Of a stretch of DNA of 64,000 nt, positions 46,384-54,332 are shown one piece after another. The DNA is taken from NCBI RefSeq assembly GCF_009498235.1, contig NZ_CP044205.1, positions 1,561,501 to 1,625,500 of the forward strand, written 5' to 3'. The stretch's first letter is position 1; the number at the start of each line of letters is the position of its first letter. Origin of the DNA: Candidatus Methylospira mobilis (GTDB lineage Bacteria; Pseudomonadota; Gammaproteobacteria; Methylococcales; Methylococcaceae). The translations under genes and the position numbers were made by a program. The notes below the pieces were generated by a model, which was not told where the DNA came from, ran no database searches, and saw nothing but the letters and a program-made list of their open reading frames with translations.

Positions 46384-46824
46384 ATGCCCGTTCTAAGCCA
46401 ATTTGACGCCATAAATCCCCGTGAACTTGTGGATTTCCTGATCACCCGCCGAGATATGCTCCCAGCCGAGGTCAAGGAGCGTCTGCGCGTCAACTTTTCT
46501 CCTGCCTCCATCCACAATGCAAATCTCATAGGCGGGAAGGAAGATATTGACCTCTATGCGGAGGTGTGCGAACAGCTCAAGGAGGTCAGAAAACTCAGAC
46601 TGGACGCAAAAAGCGCCGACTCCATCCGCGACCGGAAGGACTCGCTGGCATCGGCCACGACTTTGCTGTCACTGCCGACCAAGATCCAGGGCGACGTGCT
46701 TAATCAAGATCGCGTGCGCACGATACAGAAAGTGACGATCGAAACCATGAAAGAAGCAGCGCCGGAACTGCAAACCAGATTCCTTGAATTACTCGAAAAA
46801 CGCTTGGGAGGCTCGAATGTTTGA
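46384..46824 (+). CDS. Tiny-ORF operon protein b (146 residues), soluble helical
   Basis: The only larger, soluble product of the cluster. Mostly helical and charged (ELVDFLITRRDMLPAEVKER, then KEVRKLRLDAKSADSIRDRK and QTRFLELLEKRLGG). No recognised domain. ATG 46384; a TTG at 46372 is possible. Its end overlaps ORF c by 8 bases. The size and helical make-up would fit a phage regulatory or packaging protein, but this is only a guess. Confidence 0.65.
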   Translation: MPVLSQFDAINPRELVDFLITRRDMLPAEVKERLRVNFSPASIHNANLIGGKEDIDLYAEVCEQLKEVRKLRLDAKSADSIRDRKDSLASATTLLSLPTKIQGDVLNQDRVRTIQKVTIETMKEAAPELQTRFLELLEKRLGGSNV

Positions 46825-46906
46825 GACGATTTTAACTGTAGTCGCCATGGTTTTCGTGGCCTGCTGGTACTACATAACCGGTAAGGACGACGGAGGTTAC
46901 AGATGA
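46817..46906 (+). CDS. Tiny ORF c: membrane peptide (29 residues)
   Basis: MFETILTVVAMVFVACWYYI is one transmembrane segment, then a short polar end (GKDDGGYR). GGGAGG five bases before the ATG. Overlaps ORF b at its start and ORF d at its end (ATGA). Confidence 0.55.
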   Translation: MFETILTVVAMVFVACWYYITGKDDGGYR

Positions 46907-47010
46907 TCGCGTTATTCGTTATCGCGGCTATTCCGATTGGCGGTTTGGCCGCTATCGGGCTTTCGGTTGTTCGGGAAGTCCAAAAGTACGAAAAGGAGGC
47001 TTACCGATGA
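46903..47010 (+). CDS. Tiny ORF d: membrane peptide (35 residues)
   Basis: One transmembrane segment (MIALFVIAAIPIGGLAAIGL) followed by a charged tail (REVQKYEKEAYR). CGGAGG six bases before the ATG. ATGA overlaps on both sides. Confidence 0.55.
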   Translation: MIALFVIAAIPIGGLAAIGLSVVREVQKYEKEAYR

Positions 47011-47069
47011 ACGAGGACGTGTTTATTTTGCTGATATTCGCTATGTTCTGCTTCACGATAACGAGGTAG
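47007..47069 (+). CDS. Tiny ORF e: membrane peptide (20 residues)
   Basis: MNEDVFILLIFAMFCFTITR, a single short hydrophobic segment. AAGGAGG lies seven bases before the ATG, the strongest ribosome site of the group, which argues that so short a frame is really translated. Overlaps ORF d by ATGA; ORF f starts 2 bases after its stop. Confidence 0.5.
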   Translation: MNEDVFILLIFAMFCFTITR

Positions 47070-47071
47070 CA

Positions 47072-47263
47072 ATGAAGAAAGTACGCAGATGGCTTGCCGG
47101 CTTCATACTGGCAGCGGGAGCAGTACTTGGATTGGGGCTGTTCGGCTATATCGCTTGGCCGGGTCTCCAGCAGGTGCTGTCAGGAATCGAACTTCTCTAT
47201 TCATCCGGGGCCGTGAAGAACCTGACACTAGGCGCTCTGAGAGGCATTTTTGCTCCGGCATGA
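47072..47263 (+). CDS. Tiny ORF f: membrane peptide (63 residues)
   Basis: A basic start (MKKVRRWLAG), a hydrophobic segment of about 25 residues, then an amphipathic C-terminal part (LYSSGAVKNLTLGALRG). GAGG precedes the ATG. Overlaps ORF g by ATGA. It could be a phage membrane or holin-like protein; no family recognised. Confidence 0.55.
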   Translation: MKKVRRWLAGFILAAGAVLGLGLFGYIAWPGLQQVLSGIELLYSSGAVKNLTLGALRGIFAPA

Positions 47264-47406
47264 CCGAGCTGATTAACCGCGTGCTGCTGGGCTTTTTGGC
47301 TGTCGAGCCGGATACCGTTGGATTACTCCTCCTTCCAACGATTGGCGAAAGTCAGAAGATGACCAAGTCGCGCATCGATACGATCATCAAGATCAATAGT
47401 CAATAG
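47260..47406 (+). CDS. Tiny ORF g (48 residues)
   Basis: MTELINRVLLGFLAVEPDTV, then a hydrophobic stretch and a basic, polar end. Its stop codon (47404-47406) overlaps the start of a REP-like palindrome, so the gene may have been shortened there. Last of the seven small frames. Confidence 0.5.
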   Translation: MTELINRVLLGFLAVEPDTVGLLLLPTIGESQKMTKSRIDTIIKINSQ

Positions 47407-47456
47407 GGGACAGACCACTGTTATTTCACTTTAAAAACAACAGTGGTCTGTCCCCT
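47405..47456. repeat. REP-like palindrome, copy 1
   Basis: AGGGGACAGACCACTGTT (47405-47422) and AACAGTGGTCTGTCCCCT (47439-47456), an 18-bp perfect inverted repeat with a 16-base loop. The GGTCTGTCCCC core is common in REP sequences associated with RAYT-type Y1 transposases. A diverged copy lies at 48258-48308. Confidence 0.8.
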
Positions 47457-47497
47457 GCTGTTCTGTTGGCCCATAACTAGACAACATGAAACTGGGG

Positions 47498-48085
47498 TTA
47501 TTGTGGCGGCCATGACTGCCCATTATTTGTTACTCCCCAAGGACCGGTACATACGTTTTCCATCTCGGGTAGCGGCGGAGCGCAACAACCAGGAGTGACG
47601 GCATCAGTATAGGGTTGATTTTCATCAATGGTTATTACACATTCGCCCGTGGTTGATTTATATGCTGTGACCGTTGCTATTCCATAAGTTTCAATACCTT
47701 TTCCGTACCAGGCGGGGCTTGAAGTTAATGTGCAACTATCTGAAACGGCGAATTGAGCTCCGGAATTGTCCGGATTCTGCGGAGATTCGGCTTGCACGGG
47801 CAGTTCTGTTTGAGTCCAGTACCAATTATTGACCTGAATTCCTAACCCTGGAAGGGATGAATAATCACCAGTTATAGATTTCGTATTTTCTGGATTAATT
47901 GTCTGATGTCCTCCATCCGCTGTAAATACTGTAACTGTGTTACCATTCTGGCACGGTGATACCGGACTCAGATTATTTTCAATAGTAATACTGTTTTGAG
48001 TAAGGGCAGCATCTGACCCAATACGGCACCCTGAAGCAGCCGCGAACAGAACGCAAGTTATACTCAGTAATGTTCTAACTTTCAT
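47498..48085 (-). CDS. Hypothetical lipoprotein
   Basis: 195 residues from ATG 48085. A lipoprotein signal with AASGC as lipobox. The mature part is Thr/Ser/Asn/Pro-rich with several Cys, including a GCCAPP and an ENVCTGPWG near the end, so disulfides are likely. No family recognised. It lies between two REP-like palindromes and next to a 129-bp element. An ATG at 48100 adds five residues. Confidence 0.65.
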   Translation of the reverse strand: MKVRTLLSITCVLFAAASGCRIGSDAALTQNSITIENNLSPVSPCQNGNTVTVFTADGGHQTINPENTKSITGDYSSLPGLGIQVNNWYWTQTELPVQAESPQNPDNSGAQFAVSDSCTLTSSPAWYGKGIETYGIATVTAYKSTTGECVITIDENQPYTDAVTPGCCAPPLPEMENVCTGPWGVTNNGQSWPPQ

Positions 48086-48120
48086 TATCACACCCCGCAA
48101 AGTAAACGTTGATACATAAT

Positions 48121-48249
48121 CCTGAATCCGTGGTGGTTAGAGTCAACAGTATGATTTTATAAGAAATTCACGTTCATTTTGGATGAAGAAAAAAGTGCCG
48201 CGTCCATATGAATTATATGACTATTCCTAAAATAAACCACGGATTCAGG
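48121..48249. repeat. 129-bp inverted-repeat element, copy B (MITE-like), with 5-bp target duplication
   Basis: Same terminal repeats as copy A (CCTGAATCCGTGGT / ACCACGGATTCAGG), in reverse orientation relative to copy A. ATAAT flanks it on both sides (48116-48120 and 48250-48254), a 5-bp target duplication that shows it moved by transposition. No coding capacity. Confidence 0.88.
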
Positions 48250-48257
48250 ATAATAAC

Positions 48258-48308
48258 AGAGGACAGAGCACTGATATTTCATTTAGAAAACAATAGTGGT
48301 TTGTCCCC
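48258..48308. repeat. REP-like palindrome, copy 2 (diverged)
   Basis: Aligns with 47405-47457 at 45 of 53 positions by hand, in the same orientation. The inverted repeat is now imperfect. It starts nine bases after the end of the 129-bp element. Confidence 0.75.
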
Positions 48309-48323
48309 TGTTGCTGTGTGATT

Positions 48324-48440
48324 TTACACTACGCATTCAAGGTCGGGGCGCTTGCCAGCCAGCATAAAAACCCATGCCAGCAGCGTGACGCTGGCCAATA
48401 AAGCAAAAGAGGTATGATAATAGGCACAATCATCATTTAA
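48324..48440 (-). pseudogene. Fragment of a membrane protein C-terminus
   Basis: The minus strand reads YYHTSFALLASVTLLAWVFM, then LAGKRPDLECVV and a stop at 48324. This looks like the last transmembrane helix of a transporter (MFS-like), with no gene upstream in frame. Probably a relic. Confidence 0.35.
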
Positions 48441-48560
48441 GCTTGGCTTCCAATATGCGAATGCCCTTCAACGGCAAGGCGATGCGAGCGCCGAAGTCCG
48501 ATCGCTGAGCATAGCGGCTTGACATGATGGCGCAGCTTGAGGGTACGAGTTAAACCCTCG

Positions 48561-49784
48561 TCAACCTGGCGCCACTTTCGGAAACACCAGCGTAAACCGG
48601 CTGCCTGACCCCGGGCTGCTGTCGATGTGTATACGTCCGCCCAATTGCTGATTGACAATATTGTAAACGATATGCATGCCTAAACCGGTTCCACCCTGAC
48701 CGCGCCTGGTGGTAAAAAACGGTTCGAATATCTTGGCCGCGACTTCTTCGCTCATGCCGCAACCGTTATCGCTCACTTTCAAACTGATGTTTTCCGGCTG
48801 AGTCGCCTGAACGGAAATCGTAATCTCGCCGGGTGCGTCCTGGCTAAAAGCATGGTCCAATGCATTCATCACCAGATTGATTATCACCTGCGCCAATGCT
48901 CCTGCATAGCTGTCAATTACCATACCGGATTCGCACTCGACACGAGCGGTATGAAGCGTGCCTTTAAAGCGGGGACGCAGACTCACCAGCAATTCATTCA
49001 AATAACCGGCCAAATCGAAACGTCTGCGCTGATCGTGAGAGCGGTCGACGGCGACTTGTTTAAAACTCTGTATCAGGCTCGATGCGCGCATGATATTGGA
49101 GACAATGAAACTGGAAGTTTCCGTGGATTTTTCGACAAACTTCAGTATATCCGACTTGCGCAGCACGCCACCGCTGACCAGTGTGGAAAAGTCCCTCGCC
49201 TGTTCCTGCAGCAGGGTTGCTGCGGTCAGCGTAATGCCGATAGGCGTATTGACTTCGTGCGCTATGCCGGCAACCAGTCCGCCCAGGGAGGCCATTTTTT
49301 CGGACTGGATCAGATCCGCCTGGGTCCGTTTCAAATCCGTCAGGGTTGCCGCCATTTGCGCAGCGCTGGCCCGCAACAGGGAAATACCGCTGACGATCCC
49401 CATGCAAACGCCGTTATCTGTAACGATAAAGCCATGCTGCAAAGCTTCCGGACGCTCTTCGGTAATACGCATCGCAACAACGTTTACTTGCTCGCTCGCC
49501 AATACAATCAGAGGGTCCGGGTACATCAACTCACAAATGGAACGCCTTGAATAAACCTCTCGGCCATATCCGGCCAGATACCGGTAAAAAAAAGCATTGC
49601 GCTCGACAAGGCCGGCTATGCATCCACCCTGCCGCACCGGCACTGCGGTGATCTGTTTGTTTTCCTGAAACCAGAGTGCAACTTCCTGGCATATTATTGA
49701 TATATCAAAACTATCTACAGGGATAACAAGCTGTCCTACCGACCAGGAGCCGGCAGGCCGGGACTCCGCTTCATGCTCAGACAT
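48561..49784 (-). CDS. CBS-domain sensor histidine kinase
   Basis: 407 residues, cytosolic. Two CBS-like motifs at about 15-135 (ITAVPVRQGGCIAGLVERNA, HGFIVTDNGVCMGIVSG), a HisKA-like segment with KMASLGGLVAGIAHEVNTPI, and a HATPase with NLVMNALDHAF, DNGCGMSEE and GGTGLGMHIVYN. The CBS pair is of the same type as in the EAL-CBS-GGDEF protein two genes upstream, so both may read the same nucleotide or signal. Last gene of a three-gene minus-strand set. Confidence 0.88.
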   Translation of the reverse strand: MSEHEAESRPAGSWSVGQLVIPVDSFDISIICQEVALWFQENKQITAVPVRQGGCIAGLVERNAFFYRYLAGYGREVYSRRSICELMYPDPLIVLASEQVNVVAMRITEERPEALQHGFIVTDNGVCMGIVSGISLLRASAAQMAATLTDLKRTQADLIQSEKMASLGGLVAGIAHEVNTPIGITLTAATLLQEQARDFSTLVSGGVLRKSDILKFVEKSTETSSFIVSNIMRASSLIQSFKQVAVDRSHDQRRRFDLAGYLNELLVSLRPRFKGTLHTARVECESGMVIDSYAGALAQVIINLVMNALDHAFSQDAPGEITISVQATQPENISLKVSDNGCGMSEEVAAKIFEPFFTTRRGQGGTGLGMHIVYNIVNQQLGGRIHIDSSPGSGSRFTLVFPKVAPG

Positions 49785-49813
49785 AACTCACGCCATTCAT
49801 CAATCGCCGATGT

Positions 49814-52084
49814 CTACAGACTATCCGCAACCAGTTGATTCGCATCGTCAATCGTCATCGGACGTCCGAAAAAGTAGCCTTGCAAATAGTCGCAGCCGAT
49901 ATCCAGCAGCGTCCTGGCCTGGTTTTCGGTTTCAACTCCCTCCGCTATAGTTTCAATATTCAGGGCTTCAGCCAGCCTGACCACTGCCTGGATAATCGGC
50001 ATCGATTGTTTGCGATCAAACATGGTGCTCACGAAAGAACGGTCCAGCTTCAATGTATCAAACGGATAACGATGCAGATAACTGATGGAAGAATAACCGG
50101 TACCGAAATCGTCCAGGGAAAGGCAGACGCCCATATCTTTTAACCTGAGCATCATCGCTTCGACCCTGGCCGGGTCTTCCATAATCATGGATTCGGTTAT
50201 TTCGAGTTTCAGCAAGGCCGGCGCAATTGCACTTTCGTCAATGATACGCTCCACCATGCCGACCAGGTCGCTGGTCAGCAACTGCCGCGCCGAAACATTA
50301 ACCGATAGCTTCACTTGCTCGGCTTTTTCCGCATAGCTTGCATGCCAGCGCAAGGCATCTGCTGTTGCAGTACGTAATACCCAGCTCCCGATCGGCACTA
50401 TAAGGCCGCTTACTTCCGCCTCGGCAATAAACTTGTCGGGCACCACCGATCCCCGCTCGGGATGATGCCAGCGCAGCAAGGCTTCGAAGCCGGCCAATTG
50501 GCGGCTTGATGCTTTGTATATGGGTTGATAGAGTACCCGCAACTCTTTCCGGTCAAGCGCGTAACTCAAATCCCGTATCAACGTCAATCTGCCCGATTGC
50601 GTGGCGCCGCCGGATGAAACCGCCTGCTCGACCCGGTTGCCACCCAAACGCTTGGCCTCCGCCATCGCAGCCTCCGCTTCGGCAATCAAATCGTAAGCCG
50701 GCCGTAGCGACCGTCCGCTGACAAACACGAAGCCCAGGGATGCGGCAGGCAAAACCTCCTCGCCTTCGAGTTCCACGGGCTGCAATATCATTTGCAAAAG
50801 CTTGTCGGTAAGGTCTCTCAATTCATTCGCGGAGAGAATATTGCTTACTATCACAGCAAATTGATCTGCACCGAGCCTGGAGGCTAAACCGGTATCGGTC
50901 AACATCGAACACAACCGTGACGCGATCACACGCAACAGCCGGTCTCCTGCGGCATAACCCAGATCGGTGTTAACATCCTTGAATCGATCCAATCCGATCA
51001 CAATTACGCCCAATCCCGCGGAAGTATCGGCCGCATTGAGCAGCCTGTTTTTCAGTTCGTTTACCAGGGCCTCGCGGTTCAACAGGTTTGTCAGCGGCTC
51101 ATGACGCGCGAGTTGGCGCATTTGATCGATAAAATAAATATTGTCAAAGCCAAGCGCTACCTTATTGCAGAAAATCTCCAGCAAATACCGGTCCATCTGC
51201 GACAAACATCCTTCTCCCCGCAAATAAACAACGCTGACGGCACGGTTCACGGTACGGAAAACGATGACCGAACCGCTATCGGCATAAATATTTTCGAGCG
51301 TGGAAATTGCCTGTGAAATCAATTCGCACGCATCAGGGGGAAGACATTGCGTCACCAGCGATCCGGGAGCGAACTTTTCCAGCTCGCCAGCCGAAGCGAC
51401 AACCCGGACCGCATCGACACTGTCGCAGCTTCCGGGATCTGATACGCCACAAAGCATTGCACCGCCTATGCAGTCGATCAGCGATCTGAGCTGCAATACC
51501 ACGCCCTGCACAAACTCGTTCATCGACTGATATTCGAACAGGGAGTTGGAAGCGGATAGAATTTTGACCAGACCCTGACGGCTCATTTCTATGGTCAACA
51601 TCTGCCTGTATGCGCGCAACGACACGAAAACAGTCGTGTAAAGCTTGACCGCCGTCAGCTCAGTTTTATCCTTGTAATCGTTAATATCGTAATTAACGAT
51701 GACGTCAAACTCCGGCGCCTGTCCGGGCTGCCCCGTGCGCAGAATAATACGCGTCAACCAGTTTGCCTGGTATTCCCTGACGTATCGAACCAGCTGCAAG
51801 CCCGCGTCATCGGACTCCATCACCACATCCAGCAGAATCAACGCAATATTTTTTTCGCTATCAAGAATATTCCGCGCCTCTGCGGCGCTGTAGGCGCTCA
51901 GGAACGACAAGCCGGCCCCGTGAAAACGGAAATCGCTCAATGCCATGAGCGTTATCGCATGTACATCCGGATCATCGTCTACTATCAACAGCTTGTGATA
52001 ATTCTCGGCCTGAACTGGAGCGGACTCTTCGTTCAGTTCGTCAAGAAATACGAGATCATCGTCCTGTAGGCTCATTGGGACCAA
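49814..52084 (-). CDS. REC-DUF3369-GGDEF-EAL protein, probable cyclic-di-GMP phosphodiesterase
   Basis: 756 residues. Receiver (about 30-155; acceptor Asp in LILLDVVMESDDAG), DUF3369 (about 170-320), GGDEF (about 330-490), EAL (about 500-755). The GGDEF signature is SRLGADQF, so cyclase activity is unlikely. EAL keeps FEALLRWHHPE, NVSARQL, EITESM, LDDFGTGYSS, KLDRSFV, AEGVETE and QGYFFGRP, so phosphodiesterase activity is expected. Separated by 29 bases from the kinase gene, which may phosphorylate it. Confidence 0.92.
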   Translation of the reverse strand: MVPMSLQDDDLVFLDELNEESAPVQAENYHKLLIVDDDPDVHAITLMALSDFRFHGAGLSFLSAYSAAEARNILDSEKNIALILLDVVMESDDAGLQLVRYVREYQANWLTRIILRTGQPGQAPEFDVIVNYDINDYKDKTELTAVKLYTTVFVSLRAYRQMLTIEMSRQGLVKILSASNSLFEYQSMNEFVQGVVLQLRSLIDCIGGAMLCGVSDPGSCDSVDAVRVVASAGELEKFAPGSLVTQCLPPDACELISQAISTLENIYADSGSVIVFRTVNRAVSVVYLRGEGCLSQMDRYLLEIFCNKVALGFDNIYFIDQMRQLARHEPLTNLLNREALVNELKNRLLNAADTSAGLGVIVIGLDRFKDVNTDLGYAAGDRLLRVIASRLCSMLTDTGLASRLGADQFAVIVSNILSANELRDLTDKLLQMILQPVELEGEEVLPAASLGFVFVSGRSLRPAYDLIAEAEAAMAEAKRLGGNRVEQAVSSGGATQSGRLTLIRDLSYALDRKELRVLYQPIYKASSRQLAGFEALLRWHHPERGSVVPDKFIAEAEVSGLIVPIGSWVLRTATADALRWHASYAEKAEQVKLSVNVSARQLLTSDLVGMVERIIDESAIAPALLKLEITESMIMEDPARVEAMMLRLKDMGVCLSLDDFGTGYSSISYLHRYPFDTLKLDRSFVSTMFDRKQSMPIIQAVVRLAEALNIETIAEGVETENQARTLLDIGCDYLQGYFFGRPMTIDDANQLVADSL

Positions 52085-52124
52085 CTTAAAGCGGGTAAAT
52101 GTAATGACGGATCACTTGCCGGAA

Positions 52125-53957
52125 TCATTCGGAGAGCGCGTTTTCAGTGGAAAAGCGCATGGATTCCCTTCCCCCCCGCCGTTCGACAAAAAGACAGTGG
52201 CCTGAAATTTTTTTGGCCTGTTTTTTGGCAACCGTAGCGGCAGCAGCAACTTCATAATGCGAAGCAAAATGCTCGGGATCAATCACTACCGCGCCGATGG
52301 AAAGACTGGTGAATGGAAAAAACACGCTGCAGCCATGTCTGTCTTCGGCCTCGATTCCGCCACGATAGCGGTCCGTTTCATTATAGAATGAGGGTAAGGC
52401 TTCATTGAGATATTCCAGCACCCGGTTACAACGCTGCTCCCAATCGGGACTCTGGAACAAAATGATAAAATCATCGCCGCCTATGTGTCCGAGAAAATCC
52501 AGATCCGGATCGCATGCCTCGTGTAGAAAGCGCCCGGTTGCACGGATAATATCATCTCCCAGCCGATAACCATATACATCGTTAAACGGTTTGAAATTAT
52601 CGAGATCGCAATAACAGGCGACGAAAGGCGTCCTCATTTTCAGCAAGGCGCCTATATGCTCGTTGATAGGCACATTACCCGGCAGCAACGTCAGCGGATT
52701 CGCGTATTTTGCGGCGCGAATCTGCAATTGCGTAATCAGCTTCAACAGGTCGTGACCGGAACCCATGCCTATGTATTTACCGTTTTCGGTCACGATAAAG
52801 CCGATGGAAAGATGATGGGGAGCGCTCTGCAGTATCAGTTCGGACAGGTCCATCGGACTGCAGGAGCTTTCCACGATCAACGGCGCGCTATCCATAAAGT
52901 ATTCACACGGACGATGACCGTACAACTCGCGATGGAACGGACGCGCAAACAGCGCAATCAAGTCCTGGCGGCCGATCACGCCGACAGGAGTACCATGGAG
53001 CACCACAGCGATAGACGCAATTTCGGGGTTCTCGACAAAACGATCGTAAACTTCGATATGCGTGCTTTCCGGCGCAACCGGATCTATGCGCGTGATCAGG
53101 CTTTCCAGGTTGGCACTGATCTGCAACTGTTGCGGCTGCTCGCTGCCCAGTTCATCATGGATATGCATCGGCACTTCGAAAATCGGCTCGCTCTGAGGAC
53201 GACCGATATAAAAACCCTGCGCATAAGCGATACCGATCCCTCTTATCGCACGCAACTCCGCTTCTTCTTCTATGCCTTCGGCAATGACGCGCGCGCCTGC
53301 TTTTTTGGCTATTTCCTGTATGGAACGCACAAATTGTAATTTCAGAGGGTCGGCGTGGACGCCGCGCACAAAATGCTTGTCGATTTTCACATAATTCGGA
53401 CGCAGCTCGGACCATAAACGCAGACCGGAGAAACCTTCGCCAAGATCGTCGATGGCGACTTCGAATCCCATGCTACGATAATGGTTTACCGCTTCGCGCA
53501 ATTGGTGGTAATCGATACCGGGCGTATTTTCTGTCAGCTCGATGACTACCTGTTGCGGGTTAAGGCCAAAGCGTTTGATATAGCGTAAGGTTTCTCCGCT
53601 AACGGCGCCCTGCGCCACCAGAATATCGGGACTGACGTTGATAAACAACTTACCGTTTCCGTCCTTTGCCGCAAAAGTATCGAGTACGATGCGCCGGCAC
53701 AGATATTCCACCTCAGCAACCATGTCGTTATCGCGCGCCACGTTGAACAGAGCAATCGGGGTATGCAGCATGCTGTCGCAAGGACCGCGTATCAATCCTT
53801 CGAAACCGAGAACGGTAGCGTTGCTTAATGCAAGTATGGGTTGAAAAACCGCATTAAGGTTGTTTGTACGTACAATGTCCGAGAGCTGCCTGCGCGTATC
53901 CGCAGCCGCCGCGGTCAATGCAGCTTTGCTGGCAAGTATCTCGGCGATTGAATTCAT
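52125..53957 (-). CDS. EAL-CBS-GGDEF protein
   Basis: 610 residues. Order is unusual: EAL first (about 25-270), a CBS pair (about 300-420), GGDEF last (about 440-600). EAL shows FEGLIRGP, FINVSPD, IELTENT, IDDLGEGFSG, KIDKHFV, AEGIEEE and QGFYIGRP, essentially complete. The GGDEF signature is IGGDDFIIL. This EAL-CBS-GGDEF layout is known for proteins of the YP_YkuI/FimX-like kind. Both activities are possible, with CBS as a ligand switch. First of the three genes. Confidence 0.92.
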   Translation of the reverse strand: MNSIAEILASKAALTAAAADTRRQLSDIVRTNNLNAVFQPILALSNATVLGFEGLIRGPCDSMLHTPIALFNVARDNDMVAEVEYLCRRIVLDTFAAKDGNGKLFINVSPDILVAQGAVSGETLRYIKRFGLNPQQVVIELTENTPGIDYHQLREAVNHYRSMGFEVAIDDLGEGFSGLRLWSELRPNYVKIDKHFVRGVHADPLKLQFVRSIQEIAKKAGARVIAEGIEEEAELRAIRGIGIAYAQGFYIGRPQSEPIFEVPMHIHDELGSEQPQQLQISANLESLITRIDPVAPESTHIEVYDRFVENPEIASIAVVLHGTPVGVIGRQDLIALFARPFHRELYGHRPCEYFMDSAPLIVESSCSPMDLSELILQSAPHHLSIGFIVTENGKYIGMGSGHDLLKLITQLQIRAAKYANPLTLLPGNVPINEHIGALLKMRTPFVACYCDLDNFKPFNDVYGYRLGDDIIRATGRFLHEACDPDLDFLGHIGGDDFIILFQSPDWEQRCNRVLEYLNEALPSFYNETDRYRGGIEAEDRHGCSVFFPFTSLSIGAVVIDPEHFASHYEVAAAATVAKKQAKKISGHCLFVERRGGRESMRFSTENALSE

Positions 53958-54154
53958 GGGCAGGTATATCCAACCTGATGCAAAGGATTAGAATCTCGCA
54001 TACCAGTATTACAGCAGCATTACAAACACCAAGCTTTAACACGAATACTGTATTCGGCATTACGCGAAGGCTTAATTGTCATCGCGGCAACAAGCCACGC
54101 CAAAAGCGAATTTACGCCCGTAGCGGGCATGGCAGCGCCTGCCCGATGCCTCGT

Positions 54155-54330
54155 CTACCCGAAATCCGCTCTTTGTCCGGCTTTCGGGAAAAAAATGTCC
54201 CGATTCTGAGAGCAAAACACAGTGCAAAGCGGCGGCCAAAACAAAAAAATGGAGACGAGGTGGGTGGTTCCGCTGGCGATGATAAACGCGGAACACAGCC
54301 ACAGCGTTTTTCTATACTCAATCAAGTCCT
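54155..54330 (-). pseudogene. 3' part of the split ethylene-receptor-like sensor gene
   Basis: The minus strand, leaving IS5 copy 2, reads DLIEYRKTLWLCSAFIIASG then TTHLVSIFLFWPP, matching the second/third transmembrane block of ETR1-like sensors (YRW...FGAFI..CG.THL). It stops after about 55 codons. With the inversion undone it follows the piece at 43949-44091 in the same frame (an in-frame TAA lies between), which suggests a decayed sensor gene once upstream of the EAL-CBS-GGDEF gene. Confidence 0.45.
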
Positions 54331-54332
54331 TA

